The notes under the pieces were generated by a model. The model was not told the DNA's origin, ran no database searches, and saw only the letters and a list, made by a program, of their open reading frames with translations. Positions 34,079 through 41,768 of a DNA stretch of 52,311 nucleotides are shown here, one piece after another. Within the stretch, counting starts at the first letter, position 1. Each line of letters opens with the position of its first letter. Position numbers and translations under genes: made by a program. Where the stretch lies: contig JBJMKZ010000035.1 of NCBI GenBank assembly GCA_045805565.1, positions 1 to 52,311 of the forward strand, given 5' to 3'. This DNA is from DATAEY01 sp045805565. GTDB lineage: Bacteria > Actinomycetota > Thermoleophilia > Solirubrobacterales > Solirubrobacteraceae.

Positions 34079-34085
34079 CCGTTCC

Positions 34086-35177
34086 ATGCCCCGACCCGCC
34101 GTCGTCCGACGTCGCTCGCCGGGATCGTGGCTCGCGCGCGCGGCGCTGGTGGCCGTCGCCCTGGGGGCGGTTTCGCCGACCGGCGCGTCGGCAGCTCGGG
34201 CCAGGCTCGCCATGTGGAGCGATCGCGTGCCCGCCGGGCGTATCGGCCGTCCGATGCGCGACACGCTGCTTCGCGGCGACTCCATGGCGCTTCGCGCGAG
34301 CGCGGCATCGGACGTGTACCGCACGCCTGGCAACGAGCCCATCCGGGTGATGCTGTCGCGGGCGTTCATCCCGAATCGGGCCGCTGTGCAGAGCTTCGTC
34401 AATTTCCTGGGCTCACGCCTCCACGGAAGCGAGCTGAGCCGACTGACCGCCTACCTGGCGCCGATCAGCGAGGTCGCCCTTCGATGCGGCAATCCGGGTG
34501 CGCTGGCCTGCTATTCGCCCAACACGGAGTTGATGATCGTCCCGGGCGAGAACTCGCGCGAGGGCCAGTTCAGCAAGGAGTTCCTGGTCACCCACGAGTA
34601 CGGGCACCACATCGCCCGCAACCGCAACAACTCGCCGTGGCTGGCGCTGGCGCGGGGGCCGAAGCGCTGGGACACGTTCCACCACGTCTGCCAGCGGATC
34701 GTGGCACACGAGCTCGTCCCCGGCGGCTCGGGCGCCCAGTACACCGCCAACCCCGGGGAGGCCTGGGCCGAGTCGTACGCCTTCTATCACTATCCGACCG
34801 GCCAGCCATGGCAGTTCACTCCGCTGCTGGCGCCGGTCCCGGGCACCCGGCCCGCGATCCGCGGCGACGTGCTCTCCCCGTGGCGCGGCGCGAAGACGGT
34901 GGTCAAGCGGGGCGTCTTCTCGAGGACAGGCGCCCCCGTCGCCACGCGGACGTTCGCGACCCCGCTGGACGGGCGCATCACCTTCGGGGTGTCGGGTCCC
35001 ACGGGATCCAACCTCGACCTCGAGGTCGTCCTCGGCGGTCGCGTGGTCGCCACCAGCAAGCGACGCGGTAGCCGGGAGTTCATCGCCGGCGACCTCTGCG
35101 GCGTGCGGCGCGTGGCCGTCCGGGTACGCAGGATCGGCGGGGCGGGAGCCTTCAGGCTGATCGCGCGCGTGCCCTGA
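34086..35177 (+). CDS. Secreted putative zinc metallopeptidase of unrecognised family
   Basis: A 363-residue exported protein. Residues 1-37 form a signal peptide (RRR, then a hydrophobic core, ending in GASAARA). The mature part has a gluzincin-like HExxH, HEYGHH (His170, Glu171, His174), and about 51-55 residues on an EAWAESYA segment (Glu225, Glu229) that could give the third zinc ligand. Five Cys occur, three of them between residues 134 and 202. The last ~90 residues look like a beta-sandwich. I do not know a named family. It lies between ftsK (divergent) and a two-component system. Confidence 0.75.
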   Translation: MPRPAVVRRRSPGSWLARAALVAVALGAVSPTGASAARARLAMWSDRVPAGRIGRPMRDTLLRGDSMALRASAASDVYRTPGNEPIRVMLSRAFIPNRAAVQSFVNFLGSRLHGSELSRLTAYLAPISEVALRCGNPGALACYSPNTELMIVPGENSREGQFSKEFLVTHEYGHHIARNRNNSPWLALARGPKRWDTFHHVCQRIVAHELVPGGSGAQYTANPGEAWAESYAFYHYPTGQPWQFTPLLAPVPGTRPAIRGDVLSPWRGAKTVVKRGVFSRTGAPVATRTFATPLDGRITFGVSGPTGSNLDLEVVLGGRVVATSKRRGSREFIAGDLCGVRRVAVRVRRIGGAGAFRLIARVP

Positions 35178-35187
35178 GGGCGATCCG

Positions 35188-35203
35188 CTAAAGGGGCCGT
35201 AAA
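35188..35203 (+). promoter_or_regulatory. Direct repeat, possible response-regulator site
   Basis: CTAAA (35188-35192) and GTAAA (35199-35203) are spaced 11 bp apart, start to start, the half-site period typical of OmpR/PhoB-family dimers. They lie just upstream of the candidate -10 (TACCAT, 35231-35236) of the response-regulator gene. Confidence 0.25.
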
Positions 35204-35230
35204 ACTCGCGCCGGGCGCTGGCCGGGCGCG

Positions 35231-35236
35231 TACCAT
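35231..35236 (+). promoter_or_regulatory. Candidate -10 element of the two-component operon (TACCAT)
   Basis: TACCAT ends 8 nt before ATG 35245, with no Shine-Dalgarno. It fits the leaderless pattern. Confidence 0.4.
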
Positions 35237-35244
35237 CGGGGTCG

Positions 35245-35928
35245 ATGAAAGACACTCGTCCCCCCCGGGTGCTGGTCGTCGAGGACGACCGGCCGATCGC
35301 CGAGGTCCTCCAGCGCTCGCTGCGGATGGAGGGCTATGACGTCCGCACGTCGGGTGATGGTCGGGAGGCCCTCGACGCGGCGCACGCCTTCCTGCCCGAC
35401 CTGGTCGTCCTCGACCTGGGGCTGCCGGGGCTCGACGGCATCGAGGTGGCGCGCCGCCTGCGCGAGCACGACGACACGCCGATCCTCATGCTGACCGCCC
35501 GCGACGCGCTCGAGGCGCGGGTCGAGGGGCTGGACGCCGGCGCCGACGACTACCTGGTCAAGCCGTTCGAGCGCCAGGAGCTGCTCGCCCGCCTCCGGGC
35601 GTTGCTGCGACGCCGACCTCCGCGAGGGGCCGCCCCGCTGGTCACCGGCGACCTCGTCCTCAATCCCGACACCCATGAGGTCCGCCGGGGCGAGCGCCGG
35701 GTGGACCTGACCCAGCGCGAGTTCGAGCTCCTCGAGTATCTGATGCGCAACGAGCGAATCGTCGTCTCGCGCCAGCGGCTGCTGGACGAAGTATGGGGCT
35801 ACGACCCCTTCTCGCTCACCAACACGATCGAGGTCTTCATCTCCAACCTGCGAAAGAAGCTGGAGTCCGATGGGGAGCCCCGTCTCCTTCATACGATCCG
35901 CGGCGCTGGCTACGTCCTCCGCGTATAG
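35245..35928 (+). CDS. OmpR/PhoB-family response regulator
   Basis: A 227-residue transcription factor. The receiver domain has the acidic pair Asp14/Asp15 (VVEDDRP), phosphoacceptor Asp57 (VVLDLGLPG), the conserved Thr in LMLTARD and Lys106 (VKPF). The C-terminal winged helix (about 130-227) contains LTQREFELLEYLM and TIEVFISNLRKKLE. It is activated by the histidine kinase whose gene overlaps its 3' end by 59 nt. The sensed signal is unknown. A C/GTAAA direct repeat upstream could be an autoregulatory site. Confidence 0.94.
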   Translation: MKDTRPPRVLVVEDDRPIAEVLQRSLRMEGYDVRTSGDGREALDAAHAFLPDLVVLDLGLPGLDGIEVARRLREHDDTPILMLTARDALEARVEGLDAGADDYLVKPFERQELLARLRALLRRRPPRGAAPLVTGDLVLNPDTHEVRRGERRVDLTQREFELLEYLMRNERIVVSRQRLLDEVWGYDPFSLTNTIEVFISNLRKKLESDGEPRLLHTIRGAGYVLRV

Positions 35929-37306
35929 GCGCCTGCCGATCCGCTGGCGGCTGGCCGGGGGCTCGGCGGCGCTCACGCTCGTCATCCTGCTCGGGTTCGC
36001 CGCCATCGTGGGCGTCCTCACCACCCGGCAGATCCGCTCCGACTTCAACGAACGCGTCCGGGCGAGCGCCGAGGACCTTCGGGAGCGGATAGTGGTGCGG
36101 CCTGGCCGGGCGCCTCACTGCGTGAGCCCGGACCTGGACGCCTACGGCGGCGCCGAGCACGCGCGGATACGAGTCCTCACGCTCGACGGGGAGCTGATCT
36201 GTCAGACGCGCGGCGCGCCCGACCTGGGCTTCCCGCGCATCTCGACGGTCGAGCTCGGCGGCTACCGGGTGGAATCGCGGATCGTCCCGGTCCCGCCGTT
36301 CGGGCGGACCGTCATGCAGTACGCGCGCCCGCTATCGGAGATCCGCCAGACCGCGCGCAAGGTACGCGTCTTCCTTGTACTGGGGGTCCTGGGCGGCGCC
36401 CTCCTGGCCCTGGCCGCCGGTCTGGCCGTGTCGCGCCGGGCCATGCGCCCGATCGCCCAGCTCACCGGGACGGCGCGGGAGATCGAGCGCACCCGCGATC
36501 CCAGCCTCCGGGTGCCTCACCCGGAGGCCGACGATGAGGTCGCCGAGCTCGCGCGCACGCTGGAGGGCATGCTCCAGGCGCTCGACGCGGCCCGGGGCGA
36601 GACCGAGGCGACCCTCGCGCGCCAGCGCGACTTCGTCGCCGACGCCTCGCACGAGCTGCGCACGCCGCTGACCACCGTGCTGGCCAACCTCGAGCTCCTG
36701 GCCGAGGAGCTGGAGGGCGACGAGGCTCACGTCGCCGGGGCCGCACTGCGCTCGTCGCGGCGCATGAAGCGGCTGGTGGGAGATCTGCTGCTGCTGGCCA
36801 GGGCCGACTCGGGCCGACTCGACGCGCGCCAGCCGACAGACATCGGCGCGGTGGTCACCGAGGCGGCCGGCGAGCTCGAGCCGCTCGCCGCCGACCACGT
36901 GCTTTCGGTGAGCGCCCGCCACGCGTGGGTCCAGGGGTCGCACGACGAGCTGCACCGCCTGGTGGCCAACTTGATCGAGAACGCGCTGCGCCACACGCCG
37001 GCCGGGACCGAGGTGCGCGCCTCGGTCCGCCAGCTCGACGACGAGGTGAGGATCGTGGTGGAGGACGACGGGCCCGGAATCCCGTCCTCGATGCGCCCCT
37101 TCGTGTTCGAGCGCTTCGTGCGCGGCGGCGGCGACCGCGCGGGATCGTCAGGGCTCGGGCTGGCGATCGTCCGGGCCGTGACCGATTCCCACGGGGGCTC
37201 GGTCGTGCTCCAGGACGGGCGCAGCGGAATGGGCGCTCGCTTCGTCGTGCGCCTTCCGGCCGCCGAGCGCACCCCGCCGCGCGAGCAGGCGCTGGTCCGC
37301 AGCTGA
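35870..37306 (+). CDS. Sensor histidine kinase
   Basis: A 478-residue membrane kinase. Membrane helices lie at about 31-52 and 166-188 with a ~110-residue extracytoplasmic sensor between them, then a HAMP domain. HisKA has phospho-acceptor His261 in DASHELRTPL; HATPase_c shows NLIENALRHT (N box), DDGPGIP (G1), FERF (F box) and SGLGLAIV (G2). ATG 35870 overlaps the regulator gene by 59 nt; no ATG, GTG or TTG lies between it and the first helix, so the long overlap appears genuine. Confidence 0.92.
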   Translation: MGSPVSFIRSAALATSSAYRRLPIRWRLAGGSAALTLVILLGFAAIVGVLTTRQIRSDFNERVRASAEDLRERIVVRPGRAPHCVSPDLDAYGGAEHARIRVLTLDGELICQTRGAPDLGFPRISTVELGGYRVESRIVPVPPFGRTVMQYARPLSEIRQTARKVRVFLVLGVLGGALLALAAGLAVSRRAMRPIAQLTGTAREIERTRDPSLRVPHPEADDEVAELARTLEGMLQALDAARGETEATLARQRDFVADASHELRTPLTTVLANLELLAEELEGDEAHVAGAALRSSRRMKRLVGDLLLLARADSGRLDARQPTDIGAVVTEAAGELEPLAADHVLSVSARHAWVQGSHDELHRLVANLIENALRHTPAGTEVRASVRQLDDEVRIVVEDDGPGIPSSMRPFVFERFVRGGGDRAGSSGLGLAIVRAVTDSHGGSVVLQDGRSGMGARFVVRLPAAERTPPREQALVRS

Positions 37307-37324
37307 GAGCCGGCGCCGGCCGGA

Positions 37325-38995
37325 TCAGACCTCCACCACGACCGGGAGGACCATCGGCCTGCGGCGCAGCCGCTCGTATACGAAGGCGGCCAGGTCGTCG
37401 TGGAGGACCTCCTGGAGGAGGTCGATCTCCCGGATCTCCTCGCCGGCGGCGCGGGTCAGTGACGCCTCCACCGTGGCGCGGATCTCGTCCACCAGCTCGC
37501 CGTCGGGCTCCTCCTGGGCCGGGACCCCGCGGAAGATGACCTCCGGCGGTACGACCGAGCGCCCGTCCTGCTCCGACACGGTGGCCACGACCACGAAGAT
37601 CCCGTCCGCCGACAGCATGCGCCGGTCGCGCAGCGCGACATCGGCGACGTCGCCGATGTCGACCCCGTCGACGTAGATCATCCCCGACTGCTCGTGGGCG
37701 CCGAAGCGCGCGCCGTCGTCGTCGATCTCCAGCGCCAGGCCGTTCTCGCCGCGGAACACCTCGTCGGGCCTGACCCCCACCGACTCCGCCAGCTGCGCGT
37801 GCAGGCGAATCCGCTTGTGGTCGCCGTGGACGGGCAGCACGTAGCGGGGGCGCAGGAGGTTGAGCATCAGCTTGAGCTCCTCGACATAGCCGTGGCCCGA
37901 GGCGTGGACCGGCGCGTCCCGGGTGGTGACCACGTCACACCCGATCTGATACAGGCGGTCGACGGTCTCGTTCACCGCCCGCTCGTTGCCGGGAACGGGG
38001 GTGGCGGAGAAGACCACGCTGTCGCCCTCGCGCAGCTCGACCGCAGGATGGTCGCGGTGGGCCATGCGCCGCAGCGCCGACAGCGGCTCGCCCTGGGAGC
38101 CGGTGGAGATGACCACCAGCTTGTGATCGGGGAAGTCCTCGATCTCGCGCGGGGGGATGAGGATTCCCTCCGGAACGTCGATGTGACCGAGCTGGCGGCC
38201 GATGTTCACGTTCTTGCGCATCGAGCGCCCAACCAGCGACACCTTGCGCCCAAGCGCCGCGGCGGCATCCACCACCTGCTGCACCCGGTGGATGTTGGAG
38301 GCGAAGCTGGTCACGACGATCCTGCCTCGACAGCGCGAGAACACCTCCTCCAGGTTCGGCCCCACGACCGACTCCGAGGGCGAGAAGCCGGGCCGGTCGG
38401 CATTGGTCGAGTCACCGCACAGCAGCAGCACGCCCTGGGCTCCGAGCTGGGCCAGGCGCGAGACATCGGCCGGCTTGCCGTCCACCGGCGTCTGGTCGAA
38501 CTTGTAGTCGCCGGTCACCACGACCGTCCCCAGGTCGCAGGTGAGCGCGACCGCCACCGAGTCGGGGATCGAGTGGGTCATGTGGACCAGCTCCATCCGG
38601 AACGGGCCGAGCTCGACCGGCGTTCCTGCGTCGAGCCGCTCCAGCGGGGTCTCGGTCAGCCGGTGCTCGTCAAGCTTGGAGCGCGCCATGGCCATCGTGA
38701 GCGCGCCGCCGTACACGGCGGGAACGCTGCGCTCGCCGAGCTCCCTGAGCACCCACGGCAGCGCGCCCAGGTGGTCTTCGTGACCGTGGGTCACGACGAT
38801 CGCCTCGATGTCCCGCGCGCGCTCGCGCAGGTAGGCGAAGTCGGGGAGCACGAGGTCGATCCCCACCATGTCGGCCGTCGGGAACCGCAGGCCGACGTCG
38901 ACGACGATGATCCGTCCGTCGTACTCGACGACGGTCAGGTTCTTGCCGATCTCGCCGACTCCGCCGAGGGGCAGGACGCGGAGGCCCGCGCTCAC
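37325..38995 (-). CDS. rnj: Ribonuclease J
   Basis: A 556-residue beta-CASP metallo-beta-lactamase ribonuclease with 5'-exonuclease and endonuclease activity in mRNA decay and rRNA maturation. Metal motif HGHEDH (in VTHGHEDHLGALP), GDYKFDQTP, the beta-CASP block with GRSMRKN and the downstream PVHGDHKR are visible; the C-terminal domain ends near residue 550. GTG 38995 overlaps the dapA stop as GTGA. The dapA-rnj-ftsK order matches other actinobacteria. Confidence 0.96.
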   Translation of the reverse strand: MSAGLRVLPLGGVGEIGKNLTVVEYDGRIIVVDVGLRFPTADMVGIDLVLPDFAYLRERARDIEAIVVTHGHEDHLGALPWVLRELGERSVPAVYGGALTMAMARSKLDEHRLTETPLERLDAGTPVELGPFRMELVHMTHSIPDSVAVALTCDLGTVVVTGDYKFDQTPVDGKPADVSRLAQLGAQGVLLLCGDSTNADRPGFSPSESVVGPNLEEVFSRCRGRIVVTSFASNIHRVQQVVDAAAALGRKVSLVGRSMRKNVNIGRQLGHIDVPEGILIPPREIEDFPDHKLVVISTGSQGEPLSALRRMAHRDHPAVELREGDSVVFSATPVPGNERAVNETVDRLYQIGCDVVTTRDAPVHASGHGYVEELKLMLNLLRPRYVLPVHGDHKRIRLHAQLAESVGVRPDEVFRGENGLALEIDDDGARFGAHEQSGMIYVDGVDIGDVADVALRDRRMLSADGIFVVVATVSEQDGRSVVPPEVIFRGVPAQEEPDGELVDEIRATVEASLTRAAGEEIREIDLLQEVLHDDLAAFVYERLRRRPMVLPVVVEV

Positions 38996-39852
38996 GTGGT
39001 GGCCGCTTGCAGCAGGCCGTGGCGCTCGAGCATCGCGCGCACCGCCTCGAGCTCGTCCCCCTCGGCTTCGACCAGCGGGAGGCGAAGGCCCCCGACCCGG
39101 TGGCCGAGCAGGTTGAGCGCCGCCTTGACCGGGATGGGGTTAGAGGTCACCGTCAGGGACTCGTAGGCGTCGCGCAGCTGTTCGTCGATCTCACGTCGTC
39201 GGTCTGGCTCCTCCACCATGGCGCGCATCTGGTCCCCGAAGACGTGGCTCGCGACCAGGATCCCGCCGGCGGCGCCGATCTCGAGCGCATCGCAGAGCAT
39301 GTCGTCGTTGCCCGCATAGACGTCAAGGCCGTCGATCAGCGCGAGGTTGGCGTGATTGGCCTGCTTGACCGCTGCGATGCCGTCGATCTCGGCCAGCTGC
39401 GCGAGCAGGTCATTGGGCATGTCCACCGCGGTGCGACTGGGGATGTTGTAGAGGACGACGGGACGGTCCGTGGCCCGCGCCACCTCGGAGAAGTGGCGCA
39501 CGATCCCGCGGCGGTTGGGCTTGTTGTAGTAGGGCGTCACCGACAGGACGGCGTCGGCGCCCAGCTCGGTGGCACGCTCGGTGAGGTGGACCGCGTGGCG
39601 GGTGTCGTTGGAGCCCGCCCCGGCGATCACGGTGGCGCGGCCGCGCAGCTCCTGCACCGCCAGCTCGACCATGGCCAGGTGCTCGTCGTCGCTGAGCGTC
39701 GAGGCTTCCCCCGTCGTGCCGCAGATGACCAGCCCGTCCGACCCGTGCTCGACCAGGTGGTGCATCAGCGCCACCGCGGCCGCCTCGTCGACCCGCAGTC
39801 GGTCGTCGAACGGCGTGACCATCGCAGTGATTACCGCGCCCAGGGCCGCCAT
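38992..39852 (-). CDS. dapA: 4-hydroxy-tetrahydrodipicolinate synthase
   Basis: A 286-residue class I aldolase that condenses pyruvate with aspartate semialdehyde, the first committed step to diaminopimelate and lysine. It has GTTGEAST (substrate loop), catalytic Tyr in YNIPSRT and the Schiff-base Lys in AAVKQAN. The start ATG 39852 (MAALGAVITAMVTPF) has GATAAT (minus strand, 39860-39865) 7 nt upstream and no Shine-Dalgarno, pointing to a leaderless dapA-rnj transcript. Confidence 0.95.
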   Translation of the reverse strand: MAALGAVITAMVTPFDDRLRVDEAAAVALMHHLVEHGSDGLVICGTTGEASTLSDDEHLAMVELAVQELRGRATVIAGAGSNDTRHAVHLTERATELGADAVLSVTPYYNKPNRRGIVRHFSEVARATDRPVVLYNIPSRTAVDMPNDLLAQLAEIDGIAAVKQANHANLALIDGLDVYAGNDDMLCDALEIGAAGGILVASHVFGDQMRAMVEEPDRRREIDEQLRDAYESLTVTSNPIPVKAALNLLGHRVGGLRLPLVEAEGDELEAVRAMLERHGLLQAATT

Positions 39853-39859
39853 CGGCGCG

Positions 39860-39865
39860 ATTATC
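39860..39865 (-). promoter_or_regulatory. Candidate -10 element of dapA-rnj (GATAAT)
   Basis: GATAAT, one base from TATAAT, ends 7 nt before ATG 39852 on the minus strand. It is among the best leaderless candidates in the window. Confidence 0.5.
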
Positions 39866-39939
39866 GCAACCTGACGCCGAGCCGGGGCGGCGCGGCGGGC
39901 GAAGGGCGCGCGCTCAGGGGACCCGCGGCCGCCCGGCGG

Positions 39940-40443
39940 TCATCGCGGCGGTTCGTCGCGCTCCTCGCTCTCAGTGCCCCCGGGCGCGTCCGTCGGCTCG
40001 GCGGCCGTCGGCTCTACCTCCTCCGCCGGCTGGGCCGACGCGGGCTCGGGGTCGGCTTCCGCGGCGGGCTCTCCCGACGCGACCACCGGGGTCGTCACCT
40101 CGGTCGGCTGCTCGGAAGCCGGACCGGCGGGCGACTGGGAGGCGGTGGCCGCCTCGGCTCCGACCGCCGGCTGGGGCGGCGCGGCGGGCGCGGCGGGGGG
40201 CGCCGGGTCCTCGGCGGCGATCGCCGGAGTGGTCGGGGCGGTCGATGCGGCGACGGGCGGGGACCCGACGAGGCCGGGCTGTACGGGACGGCCGGCGCTG
40301 TCGTACTGGATCACCGGCGGCTGCTCGCCGGCCCGAGCGGCGGCGGCACGCTGGCGCTGGGATTCGTTGAACCTCTCCTGCGCCTCGTCCAGCTTCTGCT
40401 GCGCCTGATCGGCCATCTGTCTGGCCCTGTCGAGGAATCCCAT
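39940..40443 (-). CDS. Hypothetical protein with Pro/Ala/Glu-rich disordered tail
   Basis: A 167-residue protein. Residues 1 to about 40 form a charged amphipathic helix (FLDRARQMADQAQQKLDEAQ), then a short segment VIQYDSAGRPVQPG, and about 110 residues of low-complexity Pro/Ala/Glu/Thr with an acidic end. The tail is almost certainly disordered. ATG 40443 has GGAGGAG five nt upstream, a good ribosome binding site, so it is translated. Function unknown; the helix could be a membrane-surface or protein-binding element. Confidence 0.65.
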   Translation of the reverse strand: MGFLDRARQMADQAQQKLDEAQERFNESQRQRAAAARAGEQPPVIQYDSAGRPVQPGLVGSPPVAASTAPTTPAIAAEDPAPPAAPAAPPQPAVGAEAATASQSPAGPASEQPTEVTTPVVASGEPAAEADPEPASAQPAEEVEPTAAEPTDAPGGTESEERDEPPR

Positions 40444-40550
40444 CGCTTCTCCTCCGTGTCGGGCTTGGGATCGGCTTCAGTCAATCGCGTTCGCGCTGGA
40501 CCCGCAAGGTCCCCGCCGGGATCCGAGCGCCGATCGCCGCCGCCGGGCCG

Positions 40551-41042
40551 CTACCGCCCGCGTCCGCCGCCCCAGGTCAGGACGTTGAGGGGAGCGAGCA
40601 CGCCGGAACGCTCGCGTTGGGGGACCGGCTCGCGCGCGGCCTGCCGCCGCTCGTGTGCGAGGACGTGCCTGACCTGTACGCCGGTGTGGCGGGCGACCCG
40701 GTGGGGCAGATCCACCTCCAGCCACTTCGATGCCGCCCCCGGAAGCGTCGACACGATCACCTCGTCGAAGCGCTTGGGATCCCAGACCTCGAAGACGGCA
40801 TCGATCGGGTCCGCGTGGCCGACGACGCCCTCCACCTCGAGCCCGGCTTCGCGCAGGCGCTCGGTTGCCCCCTCCATCGCCTTGCGCGCCTCCTCGCGAC
40901 CCTGCGGCCCCGCCGCCCTGGCTGGCACCAGGAGAGTGAACGAGACCGAGCCGTCCTGCGCGCGGGCCTTAAGCGCCTCCAACAGCTCAGTCGACTCCGC
41001 CGTGCGGTTGGCGACCACCAGCACGTTGTACTTGAAGGCCAC
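40551..41042 (-). CDS. UspA-like protein
   Basis: A 163-residue single-domain alpha/beta protein. NVLVVANRTAES at the start and FDEVIVSTLPGAASKWLEVDLPHRVARHTGVQV near the end have the fold pattern of universal-stress-protein domains (Rossmann-like), with a possible phosphate loop STLPGAASKW. It probably binds a nucleotide or small ligand in the cytoplasm; its role is unknown. GTG 41042 has TACAGT (minus strand, 41052-41057) 9 nt upstream, a leaderless-type arrangement. The C-terminal ~25 residues are Arg-rich. Confidence 0.75.
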   Translation of the reverse strand: MAFKYNVLVVANRTAESTELLEALKARAQDGSVSFTLLVPARAAGPQGREEARKAMEGATERLREAGLEVEGVVGHADPIDAVFEVWDPKRFDEVIVSTLPGAASKWLEVDLPHRVARHTGVQVRHVLAHERRQAAREPVPQRERSGVLAPLNVLTWGGGRGR

Positions 41043-41111
41043 GGGAGATCAACTGTACTCCAAGCCCCGGGCGGCGCAGCGCACCTCCGGTGAGCGGCTC
41101 CCCGGCGGCGG

Positions 41112-41768
41112 TCAGCGATCGTCCAGGAGGCTCTCCAGCCCGATCACCGGCGACTCGGGCAGTGACCCGACGCGCCGGATCGCCAATAGCACGCCGGGCA
41201 TGAACGACTCGCGCGTGATGGAGTCATGGCGGATGGTCAGGGTCTGCCCGACGTCCCCCAGGATGACCGCCTGGTGCGCGACGAGCCCGGGGAGCCTGAC
41301 CGAGTGGATCGGCACGTTCCCCTCCATGAGCTCCGCGGTCCGCGCGGCGGTGCCCGAGGGGGCATCGAGCTTTCCCTCGTGGTGCAGCTCGACGATCTCG
41401 GCCCGCGCCAGGTGACGCGACGCCTCGCGCGCGAACTGCATCATGAGCACCGCGCCGATGGCGAAGTTGGGGGCCACGAAGACGTTGGCGGCCGACCGGG
41501 GATCAATCTCGCGTAACCGCCCGGGGTCCCAGCCGGTGGTGCCGACCACTGCGTGGACGCCGGCCCGCACGCAGGCGAGCGCGTTCTCCAGCGCCGCCTC
41601 GGGGGTCGTGAAGTCCACAACCACGTCGGCGTCCTGGAGCACGTCCGCCAATCCGACGCCGAGCTGGGGATCGGCCCTCCCGGTCAGGTCCATGTCATCG
41701 GCGCCCTCCACGGCGGCGCACACCGTCTGGCCCATGCGGCCCGCCGCGCCGCTCACCGCCACCCGCAT
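41112..41768 (-). CDS. dapB: 4-hydroxy-tetrahydrodipicolinate reductase
   Basis: A 218-residue NAD(P)H-dependent reductase for the second step of the diaminopimelate pathway, somewhat shorter than the common ~245-270. It has the dinucleotide motif SGAAGRMGQ (residues 6-14), GTTGW, and the substrate/catalytic block ELHHEGKLDAPSGTA with the His-His pair and Lys. ATG 41768 overlaps the M16 peptidase stop (TGATG); GTG 41771 (GTGA) is an alternative. It is the last gene of pnp-M16-dapB. Confidence 0.95.
   Translation of the reverse strand: MRVAVSGAAGRMGQTVCAAVEGADDMDLTGRADPQLGVGLADVLQDADVVVDFTTPEAALENALACVRAGVHAVVGTTGWDPGRLREIDPRSAANVFVAPNFAIGAVLMMQFAREASRHLARAEIVELHHEGKLDAPSGTAARTAELMEGNVPIHSVRLPGLVAHQAVILGDVGQTLTIRHDSITRESFMPGVLLAIRRVGSLPESPVIGLESLLDDR

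Noticed and set aside
33967..34308. Upstream extension of the ftsK frame
   Set aside because: The extra 114 residues are Arg/Ala/Ser-rich and run through the divergent peptidase gene; ATG 33966 has a GGAGG and the usual FtsK start.
37307..37324. Palindrome GCCGGCGCCGGC between the kinase and rnj
   Set aside because: A short GC palindrome is expected by chance in this DNA; no loop or T-run supports a terminator.
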